This document shows positions 63,999 through 64,000 of a DNA stretch of 64,000 nucleotides, in pieces. Made by a program: the position numbers and the translations under genes. The DNA is from Pseudomonas sp. UBA4617 (lineage in GTDB: Bacteria > Pseudomonadota > Gammaproteobacteria > Pseudomonadales > Pseudomonadaceae). Under the pieces are notes generated by a model. That model worked only from the letters and a program-made list of their open reading frames with translations, ran no database searches and was not told where the DNA came from. The stretch spans positions 79,654 to 143,653 of the forward strand of contig NZ_DGIR01000057.1 in assembly GCF_002386445.1 (NCBI RefSeq), in the 5' to 3' direction. Position 1 is the first letter of the stretch. Each line of letters starts with the position of its first letter.

Positions 63999-64000
63999 GC

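Overview
The window is a GC-rich (roughly 60-65% by eye), densely packed stretch of a Pseudomonas chromosome. Gene content and order (an acoXABC-bdh locus, accBC-aroQ-dsbD, speA, an alpha-2-macroglobulin gene near pbpC, cueR-copA, and an omega-amino-acid transaminase next to mmsA) match my recollection of the Pseudomonas putida KT2440 PP_0545-PP_0597 region. A P. putida-group strain is therefore the best guess. REP-type palindromes typical of that group occur between genes, and one lies inside a gene.

Region by region. 1-16972: two catabolic units, each with an AcoR-type sigma-54 activator, a -24/-12 promoter and an upstream palindrome. The first unit drives an aldehyde dehydrogenase, the second the acetoin and 2,3-butanediol genes. 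Between them lie mpl-ubiX-lipoprotein (linked by overlapping stop and start codons), an NAD(P)-binding protein, a MORN-repeat/caspase-fold lipoprotein and a small Pseudomonas-specific protein with a palindrome-rich leader. 17032-26876: accC-accB (with a terminator), aroQ, dsbD, a chemoreceptor, a double-receiver diguanylate cyclase, a DUF2333 protein and a Nudix hydrolase. 27086-29557: a SUI1-family factor and speA with a leader hairpin and terminator. 29558-30353: a low-GC islet with a stand-alone Ntox44-like toxin overlapping a membrane-anchored candidate immunity gene. 30455-39769: a MATE transporter, a thioester-containing alpha-2-macroglobulin lipoprotein, a small membrane protein and pbpC. 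39778-43541: a PprB-like regulator, a prepilin peptidase, two DUF4136 lipoproteins, a CmoM-like methyltransferase and a MazG-like hydrolase. 43622-48046: MaoC/FabG divergent from a thiolase, then an AraC-type regulator. 48111-53803: a dCache chemoreceptor and the copper module cueR-copA plus copZ, with two well-spaced CueR promoters. 53962-59179: an MFS transporter, an ArsR-like regulator, an adenine/adenosine deaminase, an SDR and an IMPACT protein. 59189-63891: TetR and LysR regulators and the beta-alanine pair (transaminase and semialdehyde dehydrogenase). The window ends in a strong sigma-70 promoter whose gene lies outside.

Most genes are chromosomal backbone. The points that stand out are the matched sigma-54 units, the REP-derived linker inside the first activator, the Ntox44 toxin/immunity pair, the orphan PprB/prepilin-peptidase pair and the repeated DnaA-box segments at 58.4-58.6 kb. 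Functions are assigned from motifs and family knowledge. No database search was possible.
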